In this document: positions 47,270-57,264 of the stretch, piece by piece
How positions within the stretch are numbered: the first letter of the stretch is position 1
Layout: each line of letters begins with the position of its first letter
Source of the DNA: Chamaecyparis obtusa
Taxonomy: Eukaryota; Streptophyta; Pinopsida; Cupressales; Cupressaceae
Length of the DNA: 64,000 nucleotides
Assembly: GCA_027943335.1 (NCBI GenBank)
Contig: BSBK01002799.1
Location: 329,001-393,000, forward strand
Reading direction: 5' to 3'
The notes under the pieces: model-generated
What the model was told of the DNA's origin: nothing
What the model saw: the letters and a program-made list of their open reading frames with translations, nothing else
The model's database searches: none
Made by a program: the position numbers and the translations under genes

Positions 47270-50200
47270 TGGCATTAGTTTGGCATCTTTGGTAAAAACT
47301 CAAAGTCATAAAAAATTTGTCCTTATTCAAAATTTGTTCAGAATTGTGACCATGTATAAACTCTAAACTTTATATAAACTCATGACCAATAACTCTATAA
47401 CTCCCCATGTGATAATACTTCCTATATATTGTATAATACTATACATATATATGTCTCCCTTTTTTGACAAATACCCCAAAAAAAATTATTTACTTTGATC
47501 AAGTAGATGGATCTTATCAAAAATATGTTTATACCTCTTCTTTGCATTATCTAGTGATATCTCCCATGATTCCTGCAATGTTTTTAGTATAAAAAAATGT
47601 TTAGTAATATCTTATGGTAATCCAATCCTGCTATCCATTGCACTAATATCGGGGCACCTTTTATAAATCTTTATGCAATGATTCAACTTGGGGATTGTGG
47701 TTGATTGAGTAGACCACCCTTCTCATTGACATGTGCATCAGGAAAAATTTCCTACAGTATATCCTTGAAACTTTCTAGTACATCAGTCTTTTGTTTCTTA
47801 GCCAACATTTTATCTTGGGCTTCTTTCATCTTTAGTAGATCTCTAAATTTAGATAATTCCTTTGGACTAAGTGAAGAGATGTCTACCTTGGGTATTATAA
47901 TCAGTTGGCTCAAGTCAACTTTAGTTTTTTCATGTTTTCTTTATCTTGTCTTCTACTTTTCAACCTAAATGCTTTCACTACTAGAAAATTTTGGGGAACA
48001 TGATGCCTTCATTGCATCATATGTAGTCTTAGTTGTAGTATCTTCTATTCTTTCTTCTCTTTTCTCTTCTTGCTTGTATTCTTTCTTCTCTTCCTTATCT
48101 TTTTTTTGTTTCTCCTCGTTTCTTTCTTCTTGTTTTTCCTCTTTCATTTCTTTCTTGTTTTTCCTCTTACTATTATTGGCATGTAGTCTCAATGGAGGTA
48201 ATTTTTTCAATATTTTGTTATGTTTTTCTCTTGGTTTCCTTATTTTCCTCGATTTATTTCTATTTTGTCTCCTTCCCCTGTTTGGTAGTCTTATCCTTGA
48301 TATTTATAGGTATTTCTTTAGCAACTTTAGAGATAACTTCATGAACCTTAGAATAATCATGAACTTGTTGTAAAACTAGATTTTCATCCATCAACTTAGC
48401 AGTAGCAGTATCATCAATATCCATGTACTTTGTGTGCTTGTTCTCAGTATCCATGACATTTTCATCTTGTTGAATTTCTTATGTTGGATCTTTATCTATG
48501 ATGTCTTCAATTATCACCTCATCTCTTTCTTGTGTTAAATTAATAGGATCAATCTTACCTTGTTGTACCTTATTCTTGGTGGATTGGTCTGGAAAGAAAA
48601 TTTTTCTCCTTGTTTCATTAGTTTCTTTTTGTACTTCTTCCAATTCTCTGACCATCATCCTTAAAGATCTTTCTTTGACAAGAAATCTACTAGAGTACTT
48701 TTTTAGTGCTTCCTTGATCTTGGGTAAAGATAAATTGGGTACAGTTATTGCTAGGGATCTTTCCATCATCTATTTATTAGATATCAATGCATACTTCCAT
48801 CTTATATCAATTTTATTATATAGATCATCAGATAGTCAGTTGGTAATTTCAACAGGTATTGTCCTAAATTTGTGAAATGTGAAAACAATTGCATCCTCTA
48901 TATTTACCTTGTCTTCATCACTCCTCATATCATATTTAGCATATTTAATTCCTCCAAACCCTCCATAATTCTTAAGATTATCTAGAAATTTATCTAAACT
49001 TTTCATTTTTAAGGGCTAGTTCTGTACAACTTTAAATTTACTCAAATCTTCAGACTCAGTTTCACTATCTTCTTGCAATTTCAATTTTCTTCTTGGTTTG
49101 GTAGATGTTTTCTTTTCCCTTACATATGTTTTGGGTTTTGGTTGCTCAGGCTTAGGTTTCCTCAGTGTAGTTGTAGACCTTGTTAGTTGTCTTTTTCCCT
49201 TGGGGCTCTATGATTTATTTTCCACTTTTGGTTTCTTGCCCTTATTTTCAGACAGTTCTGCCTCGTCTTCCTCAATACTAACTCCAAGATTTTTTGATAG
49301 ATCATTAATCATTATGGTTGTTTTCCTTTGAGCCTTAGGTATCAAGATACCTAGTTTTATCTTCTCCTTGACTTCCTCATATGTTCCATACCAATTTTCT
49401 CTGCCATCCATAGGTTTAGCTATAAAGGATTCAATTTTTTGTAATGCAGTATCAATATCAATCTTATATCTCATTGGTTGTAGCTAGATCATCCTTGGAT
49501 CAACAACTTTCACCATACATGTGTCGATGTCAACCTCAAAAAATATAGTATCTCAGTGATCTTCCACTAGCTAACCTAGAATTATGAATTTCTTATGCAT
49601 CCTTTCTTGAAATTTGGTAAAATAATCATTCATCACAATATCAAAGTTATCTCCTAAACTTTTGACATACTCATTAATCTGATAGATAACTAGTTTCATC
49701 ACATTCCACATCACATTATCAATAGATAGAAAGAAGTTTTGGAAATAGAAGAATATACATACAAACAGAGAACAGAACATCAATGTCTTGGTCTTAGATT
49801 TTTGAATTGTGTTCATGTTATCATCAAATTGCTTCAACAAGATTTCACACAAATCAATCTTCATATCCTTCTTGACAAATATGTAAGCTATGTCCACAAC
49901 TCCACATGGTACATTGTCTACTCGGGAAGATTGGAAGATTAGGTATGCTATGATCTATTGCATGCGAATTTGAGTTTAGGGTCTTCTACAATAGATAACT
50001 TAAGACCTCTTCCATCCCATTTGGCATTTTTCAATTCACATAACTTGTTATTTTTGATCTTCTTATTTTCCTTTGGTTTGTCACCAATTGGGTATCTAGT
50101 GACAATGTGTAGAACATCCTTAGTTATTTTTAATGGTTCATCTAGCCAAATAAACTAACTGTGTAGTTGGCTTAACATGATTCTGATGCATTATATCTTG

Positions 50201-50515
50201 AAAACTCTCAAAATATGCACGGCATGTATTAAACCCTTAGTCTTTAGGTGGATATGTTCATCCTTCAATTTTCCATTTTTGCACAAATTCTAGAAATATG
50301 TATTGATGTCCTAGATTTTGCAGTGGATAAAAGCATGGATGTCTTTGATCAAAATAACTCTTGCTGGAATAGATTGCAGTTCTCCCATTTTGTTTGGTTT
50401 GGTAGCATTCATGGGAGGAAGCTTGTATTTAGGGTTGATAGGATCAACCTTCTCAACAATAACATGATTATGTACCTTAGGTGCAATATTTTTGATGTAT
50501 CACCACTTTATTGAA
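47270..50515 (-). pseudogene. N2 ORF2: large protein of unknown function
   Basis: Landmarks match N1 ORF2 in order. A hydrophobic stretch, FCSLFVCIFFYFQNFF, is near 49790-49735, followed by INEYVKSLGDNFD. WYGTYEEVKEKI is near 49400-49360, and a basic linker follows. SLDKFLDNLKNYGGFG is near 49005-48955. A 96-codon stretch (48769-48482) has LPKIKEALKKYSSRFL. Near the end is a strongly charged Lys/Glu block (about 48160-48020). Several stops and shifts break the frame. The start is uncertain because the first ~600 bp are degenerate. No known domain recognised. Confidence 0.55.
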
Positions 50516-51160
50516 GTAGGGTTTCATGTGAAATAACTCAGTCGCACTTCCACAACTAGGGAACACACCAAAAATCACTCAAATATGCTTAATAGTGCTT
50601 AGATCTATTTAGAATTACCTCAAAAATCACTCAAACACTCCTCAGATGACTTAACTCTATAATGCACTCAAATTCTCTTTGAAAATGTTAGGTGAAAATG
50701 AATAACAAAAGATTCTATTTATACTTTTTCCTCGATTACGGTTTCCAGCGGCTAGTAAAGTAGAAATAAATGTTGTCACTGACTTGTCATTTCAAATTAT
50801 ACTTTCTTTTACCAAATGAAATAAAATACCATTGAATTTCACTGATCAAACATGAAATATTAAATTCACAATATATGCCCAAATGCATCTAATTATGCTT
50901 GCATGGATCTTTGCACAAATGTTAGGAACCAATTTATGATTAGAATTTAACTCATAGTTCCTACTCATACCTTTAACTGATTAGGTGAAGATAGGTGCAC
51001 CTGATCCAAAGGATGAGGTGTCATCAACTATTCCAAATGATGTTCCATCATCTAGATACTACCTTCTCCATATTTTATTCATGTGGTTTCTTATTTCTTC
51101 AATATTCACTTGTGTTGTGTCATTTTTCTTTTTCTCGATTGGAGCTTCACCTCAGTACCT
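50516..51160 (-). other. N2 spacer between ORF1 and ORF2
   Basis: About 650 bp of AT-rich sequence without a clear frame. It holds the end of the knuckle protein and possibly the untranslated start of ORF2. Nothing further is recognisable. Confidence 0.4.
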
Positions 51161-51164
51161 GCAA

Positions 51165-52370
51165 TCTTTGGATAGGTGACCTACCTTATGGCATTCTAGG
51201 ATTTCTCCATGATGTTTTATTATTTCTACCATGCATCAATATGCAATTTTTTGTAATGTATCCATATCTCCCACATGTTTCACATGAAATTCTTGTACTT
51301 TAGGCCCATGGTATTTATCATCCTTATCAATTGTTTAGAGTATTGCGTCAGTTAGGTACCCATTTGACATTCTTTCTTTGTGACCTACAATCTTCAGACT
51401 TATGACCATATATATTGCAAGTATTGTAGTAACCATTAAATTTTGGCTTTCTTGTATTGTTATAAATCCTTGATCTACACTCAAATGCTTGATGTTCATA
51501 CTTATTACAATTATAAAAATAACTATCAAATTTAGGAATTCTCGATGGGTTACCTCTTTTGCTCATGCAGACATTAGTTGTATGACCAGGTTTTCCACAA
51601 TAATAACAAATTTGATTTTTTTTTTCAGTGGGGTAGCAGTGTCTTAGTTGGTAGCTTCGTTTGAGTACTCTCTCTTCTTAGTAGTGCTATTTTTAGTGAA
51701 TCCAAGTCCAGTTGTATATCTCAGTTGTCTCTGACCTCTAAGTTGTTTATCCAACATCCTTAATGTTTCTTCATTCTATTTTAGTACTTCATTTTCTTCC
51801 TTTTCTAATTTCAATTCTCTTGTCAATATTTCAACGTTAGACCTTAATGCTTGAGTCTCATATTCCTTCCTGGCTATCTCATTATTTGCATTCAGTAGTT
51901 GGTTAGTCATAGCATAATGTGTTTGTGTCATTCTCATGATCTCATTATGCTTTTCAATTATTCTTGCCTCAGCTTACCTCTTTTCTTCTTCTACCATTAT
52001 TTTTGCATCTTCAACTAATCTCTTTGATTAAATTATTTCACCCATTCTAATACCTTGTGTCTCTTTATCTTTCTTTATCAGGTTCAACTTCTAGGTGAGT
52101 GCTTTATTCTTTTCCATCAGTTCTGCAATGGTTTTTTTAGATTCATCATTAAAAATCCCTTAAGATGATGTCTCAAGTATCTCAACATGTTCTTGTGTAG
52201 ATTTTAACTCATCAGATAAATACTTTCTTTCCCTCAATGAATTTTCTAATTTCCTTTTCAAATAATCAATCAACTCATGTGCATTTTCCAATTTAAACTT
52301 AGGATTGCCAATCTTATTAGCTTTCTTTTAACTTTCTATTGCTATGATATTTTCACTCACAGGTGGTTAA
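51165..52370 (-). pseudogene. N2 ORF1: coiled-coil protein with five zinc-knuckle-like units
   Basis: From about 52340 to 51720 on the minus strand the sequence is heptad-rich and charged (LIDYLKRKLENSLRERKYL, NVEILTRELKLEKEENEVL), then reads TTGLGFTKNS near 51700. Five knuckle-like units follow between 51615 and 51165: CYYCGKPGHTTNVC (complete CCHC), YNCNKYEHQAFEC, NTCNIYGHKSEDC, CETCGRYGYITKNC (His changed to Tyr) and ECHKVGHLSKDC. Several in-frame stops are present. The order coil, GLGFT, knuckles equals N1 ORF1. Confidence 0.65.
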
Positions 52371-52383
52371 ACCGTTATCTTAA

Positions 52384-52404
52384 GAGTTCAAGCTCTGATA
52401 CCAA
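52384..52404 (-). other. N2 primer-binding site
   Basis: Minus strand TTGGTATCAGAGCTTGAAC next to the 5' LTR, an intact initiator-Met-type primer motif. Confidence 0.88.
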
Positions 52405-52405
52405 T

Positions 52406-52918
52406 TATTAGATTAATAATGGAAAGTTTAGTACTGAGAGGGGAGGGGTGAATAGGTACTCTAAAAACTTTTATTAACCTTTTCTTAACTTGATTTGTAT
52501 TACTGTCATATATTTTGATCATTTACCAAATTGAAAAATTTGCATCTAACATCATAAAACATAAAAATCAAACATGAAATCATAACTCATAACACAATAA
52601 TTTTTGGTTATGCAGAAACCCTTGGTGAGAGGGAAAAAGTACAGCAAGGATGCCACCCACAATCCTTCACTACTGCAATAAAAAGGTTATTGAGTTAGAG
52701 CTACAATGTTTAGCTACTTCTGATAGCTTACCCTGTTAGGGGTAAAAAAGAATTATACATTCCACCTTGTTAAAGGATTTTACAATCTCTAATCTAAGAG
52801 ATGTACCCTATTGATTTTTTTTGCAAAATAAGACCTATTAAGGCCTGCCCAATAATGGGATTTTACAATTTTGAATACAATACAAATCAATACTAAATAT
52901 GTCTCTATTAATGCATCA
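52406..52918 (-). repeat. N2 5' LTR, truncated by G3
   Basis: Aligns with 46374-46885. Similarity ends at AATGCAT near 52916, where G3 begins. About 370 bp of the LTR is missing from the window. Confidence 0.78.
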
Positions 52919-53948
52919 TGAAATTAATTTAGAAATACCTATTTTCTGAAGTCTGCACGGAGTTTCAGAAAATTCTGCAACTAGATCTGGGATTAGGAAG
53001 TTGAGACAAAGAAAACCCAGAAAACTTTCATCTTTCTGGCAGTAGGTAGTCTTTGACCCTCATAAAAGGTTAAAGGCTACATTTTTATTTTGAAGGTTGA
53101 GTCTGACTTTGTTTGCAGATCTTAGAAGTTCGGCGAAAAGGGTACTTAGATCTGTCCTCTAATTCTTGAAACAACGATTGTAGATATCTAAAAAAGAGAG
53201 TTTTTTGGGGTGGCTATATAGGGTTTTGCCTTAGTCAAACCCCTATTTTGGTGATCTCCACCTCCACGAATAGCCGATTGAAATAGAATGTGTGTGTGTA
53301 TGTATTGAAAGTGTAATGCAAAGATCTAATCCTCTAGATCAAAACCCTAGCATGAATATGTATGAAACAACAATGCATAGATTTAAATAAGATAGAAAAG
53401 CATACCAAGCCCCCAAGGCTAAAGTACTTCTACCAAACTCACAATCTGTAATTACTACTCCATGATTGTATCTTTGAATTCTTGAAAGTTTGTAATGGTG
53501 GATCAAGGAAGAATAGATCTCTCTTGCTCTAAGTATGTGTTCACAAAGATGCTTGATGTCAACAATGGCTTGATCTTCTATATCATCCTCTTGCAATCTT
53601 ACATCTTCACCATTTCTTGCTTGCTTGAAATCTTCTTGTTCATGAAATTGTCTCCTTGAGAGCACTTGATCATGAAATTGCTTGGTGAAAATGAATCCAA
53701 ATGAGAGTCTTTATATAGAGGTTTCAAGGTGAAGCTCCTAGAGCAATGTGAGGACCCATAATTCAAATTTTGCCTCGAATTAAGGTCCAATCACAATAAA
53801 AAACTAAGCAGGGAAAAAAATTAAATGAAATTCAAATTAAAACCTTTTTGCACTTAGATCCGAGGGCCTAACATTGATTTCAGGGCCCGTCTGGACCAAA
53901 TTTGAAAAAGGGGCATAAATTCTAAAGGAGGTCAAAGATGACCTCATC

Positions 53949-54040
53949 TCTGACCTAGGTCAGGGATGAGCTTGAATCTAACCTAGGTCAGGGTCAATCT
54001 TGACTCTGACCTAGGTTAGGGTCAACCTTGACTTTGACCT
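53949..54040. repeat. 28-bp tandem repeat with palindromic core in G3 LTR
   Basis: Three full units (53949-53976, 53977-54004, 54005-54032) and a partial fourth share TCTGACCTAGGTCAGGGxxxA. Unit 1 has the perfect 14-bp palindrome CTGACCTAGGTCAG, slightly decayed in the others. It lies in U3 upstream of the presumed TATA box on the minus strand. Confidence 0.75.
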
Positions 54041-54345
54041 TATGGGCCCAAATCCAGCCAGAATTAGGACATGAGGTCTTGGGGATGTCCGAAGACCTAG
54101 AAATGATGCTAGAATGGGATAGAATGCTAGTGATAGGCATAAAATCCTATGATGATTGTGATGAAGGCTAGGAGGACCTATTTCTAAGTCCTACCTAGAA
54201 AATAGAGCCATGGAAGAGGGAAATTAAGGAGAATCCTTGGGATCCTAACCCTAATTTCACCTAGAATGAAGAAGTCAAGTGCAGAATGCATCCTAAATGC
54301 AAGTCTAGCATGATAAATTTACTAAAAGAGGGTGCCAAACCTATG

Positions 54346-54367
54346 AAAATGGAAGTACTTCCATTTT
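54346..54367. repeat. Perfect 22-bp palindrome at the G3 LTR start
   Basis: Each half is AAAATGGAAGT and its exact complement, without a spacer. It begins about 11 bp inside the minus-strand start of the LTR. Confidence 0.75.
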
Positions 54368-54378
54368 AAGATGATACA

Positions 54379-54392
54379 TTTAGCCCCCACTT
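54379..54392 (-). other. G3 polypurine tract
   Basis: The minus strand reads AAGTGGGGGCTAAA immediately before the LTR start TGTATCATC. It resembles the G2 tract (AAAGAGGGGCAAAA), supporting the assignment to the same lineage. Confidence 0.65.
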
Positions 54393-55119
54393 TAGCTTAG
54401 ATATGACACTACGTGAATATGCAAGCTAAAGTAAGAAAACATCATATTAAATAAAAAGGATATAGCCAAGTCCTCGATGTAAAGATCCTACAGAAAACTA
54501 TTAGAACCTGCAACACACAAGGTTAATAAAAATACATAAATCACCTAAGGCTTACTATATGACAATTTGAGAAGTATATAGAGCCCCTTATGCCCACCCT
54601 GTTTTAGCTTTCTACTTTGGAAGGGTGGAAGAGGGTGATAAGAAAAATTCTATATACTAGATATGTAGAGTTTTGAAAAGTCCTTTCCTAAACAATTTAT
54701 AAGGATTCCTAACCTTCCTAAACTAGTTCAAGGAGTTGGGTATCTAAATCAGAATTCCAACACCACTGTCAACACTGAATATGGAGTTACTGAACTCAAG
54801 TTATGATGAAAAGAGTGAATGTTTGTCTAAATGCATAAGAAGGGAAATCTGAGTTTACCCTAAGGAAACCTCAAAAGAACCCTAATTTGAACTTATAAAT
54901 AAAGAAAAGAGAGAAATACTTACTCATTCTTACCATTTACATATTCAAAATGAGGAAGTAAGATTCTGAGAAGAGAGCAACTTCGAGCGACATGCCTGGA
55001 GATTCTGAGATACAGCCTTGCTTTGTCCAAATGGTCACTACCTAAGGTGAGTTTTTTGTTGTCTTCTTTTGTACTTTTGATGATGTAGATGATTGATATG
55101 ATTTTTTTTGTGCTTACAA
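54393..55119. other. G3 spacer between LTR and PMD frame
   Basis: No clear coding. A plus-strand ATG near 54993 (MPGDSEIQPCFVQ) runs only to a stop near 55032, and a GTGAG follows near 55037. That could mark an intron or simply decay; I cannot tell. Confidence 0.35.
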
Positions 55120-57060
55120 GACTTGGTCTATTTTTGAGAGCATCCCTTTAGAGAGTTTCTAGTCATGGTTAGAGAGAGACTGTCTAAGCTTGTTTATGAG
55201 GAGATGCAGTTACTGAAGGATGTGGGACTATACTAGGTATCAGTCCTTCCATAGATCAGACTACACCAAACAATGCTATCGGCTCTGATAGAGAGGTGGG
55301 ATGAGGATACATGCTCCTTCCATCTTTCCTCTAGTGAGATCATAGTGACATTAGAGGATGTCTACAGGATCATGTGGCTTCCAGTCTAAGGTGAGACCGT
55401 TAGACCTAGAGCACAATGTGCTTGTGAGGAGATCTATACAGACACAAAGTATTGTATAGGATGGTTTCCACAGATGTAGACCCGGTCAGATCATGTCCTA
55501 TTATCATCCATATTGTCAGGCCCTACACCTTTAGTATGAAAGGTGATGCTTTGCATAGTAGCCTTGGTTGTGTTACCCAACTCAAAGGGTACTATATTTT
55601 GTTCACCTCTTACATATCTCATATAGAAGATGGAGAGAGATAGGACCATGTTCTCATGGGATCACAACATGCTAGCTTAGCTATACCATGAGCTAGGTCA
55701 ACTAGTGATGTATCAGCAAGAGAGTCTATTGACATGCATGCTCCTAAAGTTTGGATGTTTGAGCATTTTGCATGTACACATCCACAGGGAGTTCCAGTGA
55801 TGGTAGAAGCGAGTACAACAAGAGCCTTCATGTATCCCTTGAGAGATATTTGGTAGTTTGGAGATATGCTCTACTGGAGAGTACATCTAGACTACGTTTT
55901 GAGTACTGATGTGATATGGAGACCCTACTGCTAGATGACAGAGTTGCCTGATACATGATTCTAGATGAGACATTCATAGCAATGTAAGCTACTAGAGGGT
56001 CATGAGAGTCATATAGTGATGCCCTACTATTATGATCAGGTGATGAGGCAATTTGGCCTATTACAGGGAGTCCCTAAAGAAATACCTTTCTATGTACATC
56101 TGACGAGATACTATCAGACACCCAGTGCAATATGCTGACCATTGATAGCAGACATAGAGGATAATGATGAAAAGGAGATAGAGGACATAGAGGTACCATC
56201 AGATGTGACCTATTTAGGCATGAGTCAGGATTACATTAGGTATTGGAGTTTGCAGGGGATCCATTCTATCTTTCCTGAGGATTATCCCATAGGTGATCTA
56301 GGCTTTATAGATGGGACACATCGGGATAGTGGAGCCACAAAGGAGGATGAGGATATTAGAGATGAGGAGGATCACATCTTCAAGGGAGATCCCATGGAGG
56401 AGGAGGAGAGAAGATAGAGCAAAGGATAGAGTGGAGGAGAGAGCTGAGGACATGCCCCCAGCTGGTGATACTGGTGTAGATATACCTATCACTCACGCAT
56501 CACCATTGAGATCTTGACGGCCCCCATGATCCCACATAGAGACACCACCATTAAGACCTAGATATAGCGAGTGTGGAGAGAGTAGTCAATCCATGCCCCC
56601 ACCATCTAGACACTTTAATGATGTCTAGGAGGGAGACCCAGGTATGAAACATAAAATTTGATTGAATATGTGATTTGATATGAGATAAATAGGACACTAG
56701 ACTGATAAAAGTTTTCTTTCTATAGCTAGCCTAGCGGAGTGGAGGAGCTTTGTATTTGAGATTCTCAAGGATACAATTATATCCTACTAACTACCAGTCG
56801 AAGAGTGAGAGTCTTCCATCGGTCACAGAGATCCTGATAGGCATGCTGACATCTTTGCATGTATCTAGCGAGAGCTAAGATTATGTAGAGAAAGAGAGGA
56901 GAAGATGATGGCAGAGGTATAGAGTCTCTGAGGATGTTCACATGGTATGAGCATATCTAGGGGCCATAAATGGACACACAAATCTTCATCTTCCAAGCAC
57001 AAAGTAGAGAGATCTAGGAGCCATCGGCCATCAGAGCGACGTAGTGATAGATAGGGCCAT
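55120..57060 (+). pseudogene. Antisense PMD-like reading frame of G3
   Basis: The plant mobile domain is recognised from LSALIERWDEDTCSFHL followed by SSEIIVTLEDVYRIMWLPV near 55270-55388. A leading LVYEEMQLLKDVGLY lies near 55185-55235. After a frameshift, PMD-type continuation includes KVWMFEHFACTHPQGVPV near 55747-55800 and DIWxFGDMLYWR near 55845-55880. An acidic segment follows (56142-56417, IADIEDNDEKEIEDIEVPS), then an Arg/Ser-rich tail. PMD proteins occur in plant genes and transposable elements; their biochemical role is unclear. Many stops make it a pseudogene. It is antisense to G3 pol and lies between pol and 3' LTR. Confidence 0.7.
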
Positions 57061-57264
57061 TGGCCACATATGTATCAAAACTTGAAAAAATCCTTTTTGA
57101 TGAATGAAAAACTTTCTCTACTGATTAGTTCTATGTTTGATTACTATTCTTTCATCAATATAAAATTTAATAGAAAGAAATAAAGAAAGAAAGAAAGTGC
57201 ATAAATATATTCAATATGTAATTTTTCTAAAACTACATATTGAAATTAAGGATAATAATATTTA

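Larger units (their letters stand above)
46374..52918 (-). mobile_element. N2: second pol-less LTR element, relative of N1
   Basis: A complete 3' LTR (46374-47258), a perfect Met-type primer site (52384-52404) and a truncated 5' LTR (from about 52406) define a minus-strand element. Its interior repeats the N1 plan: coiled coil, GLGFT segment, zinc knuckles, then a large second protein, and no pol domain. LTR sequence differs from N1 but carries the same kind of short motifs. The 5' LTR is cut at 52918 by G3. Confidence 0.78.
52919..54378 (-). repeat. G3 3' LTR (~1.46 kb)
   Basis: The minus strand starts TGTATCATCTTAAAATGG directly after the purine tract and ends AATTTCA where N2 sequence begins. 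A TATA box, CCTCTATATAAAGAC, lies near 53708-53722 on the minus strand. The paired LTR is absent, so ends rest on the purine tract and the N2 junction. A 108-codon minus frame at 53339-53665 inside it is not credible as a gene. Confidence 0.65.

Noticed and set aside
47969..48373. 134-codon plus-strand Ser/Phe-rich frame resembling a membrane protein
   Set aside because: It is the complement of the Lys/Glu-rich part of N2 ORF2, which makes an artificial hydrophobic translation.
53339..53665. 108-codon minus-strand frame
   Set aside because: It lies inside the G3 LTR downstream of its TATA box, with no recognisable domain.
57172..57198. (AAAG)n microsatellite
   Set aside because: Too short and impure to report as a separate feature.
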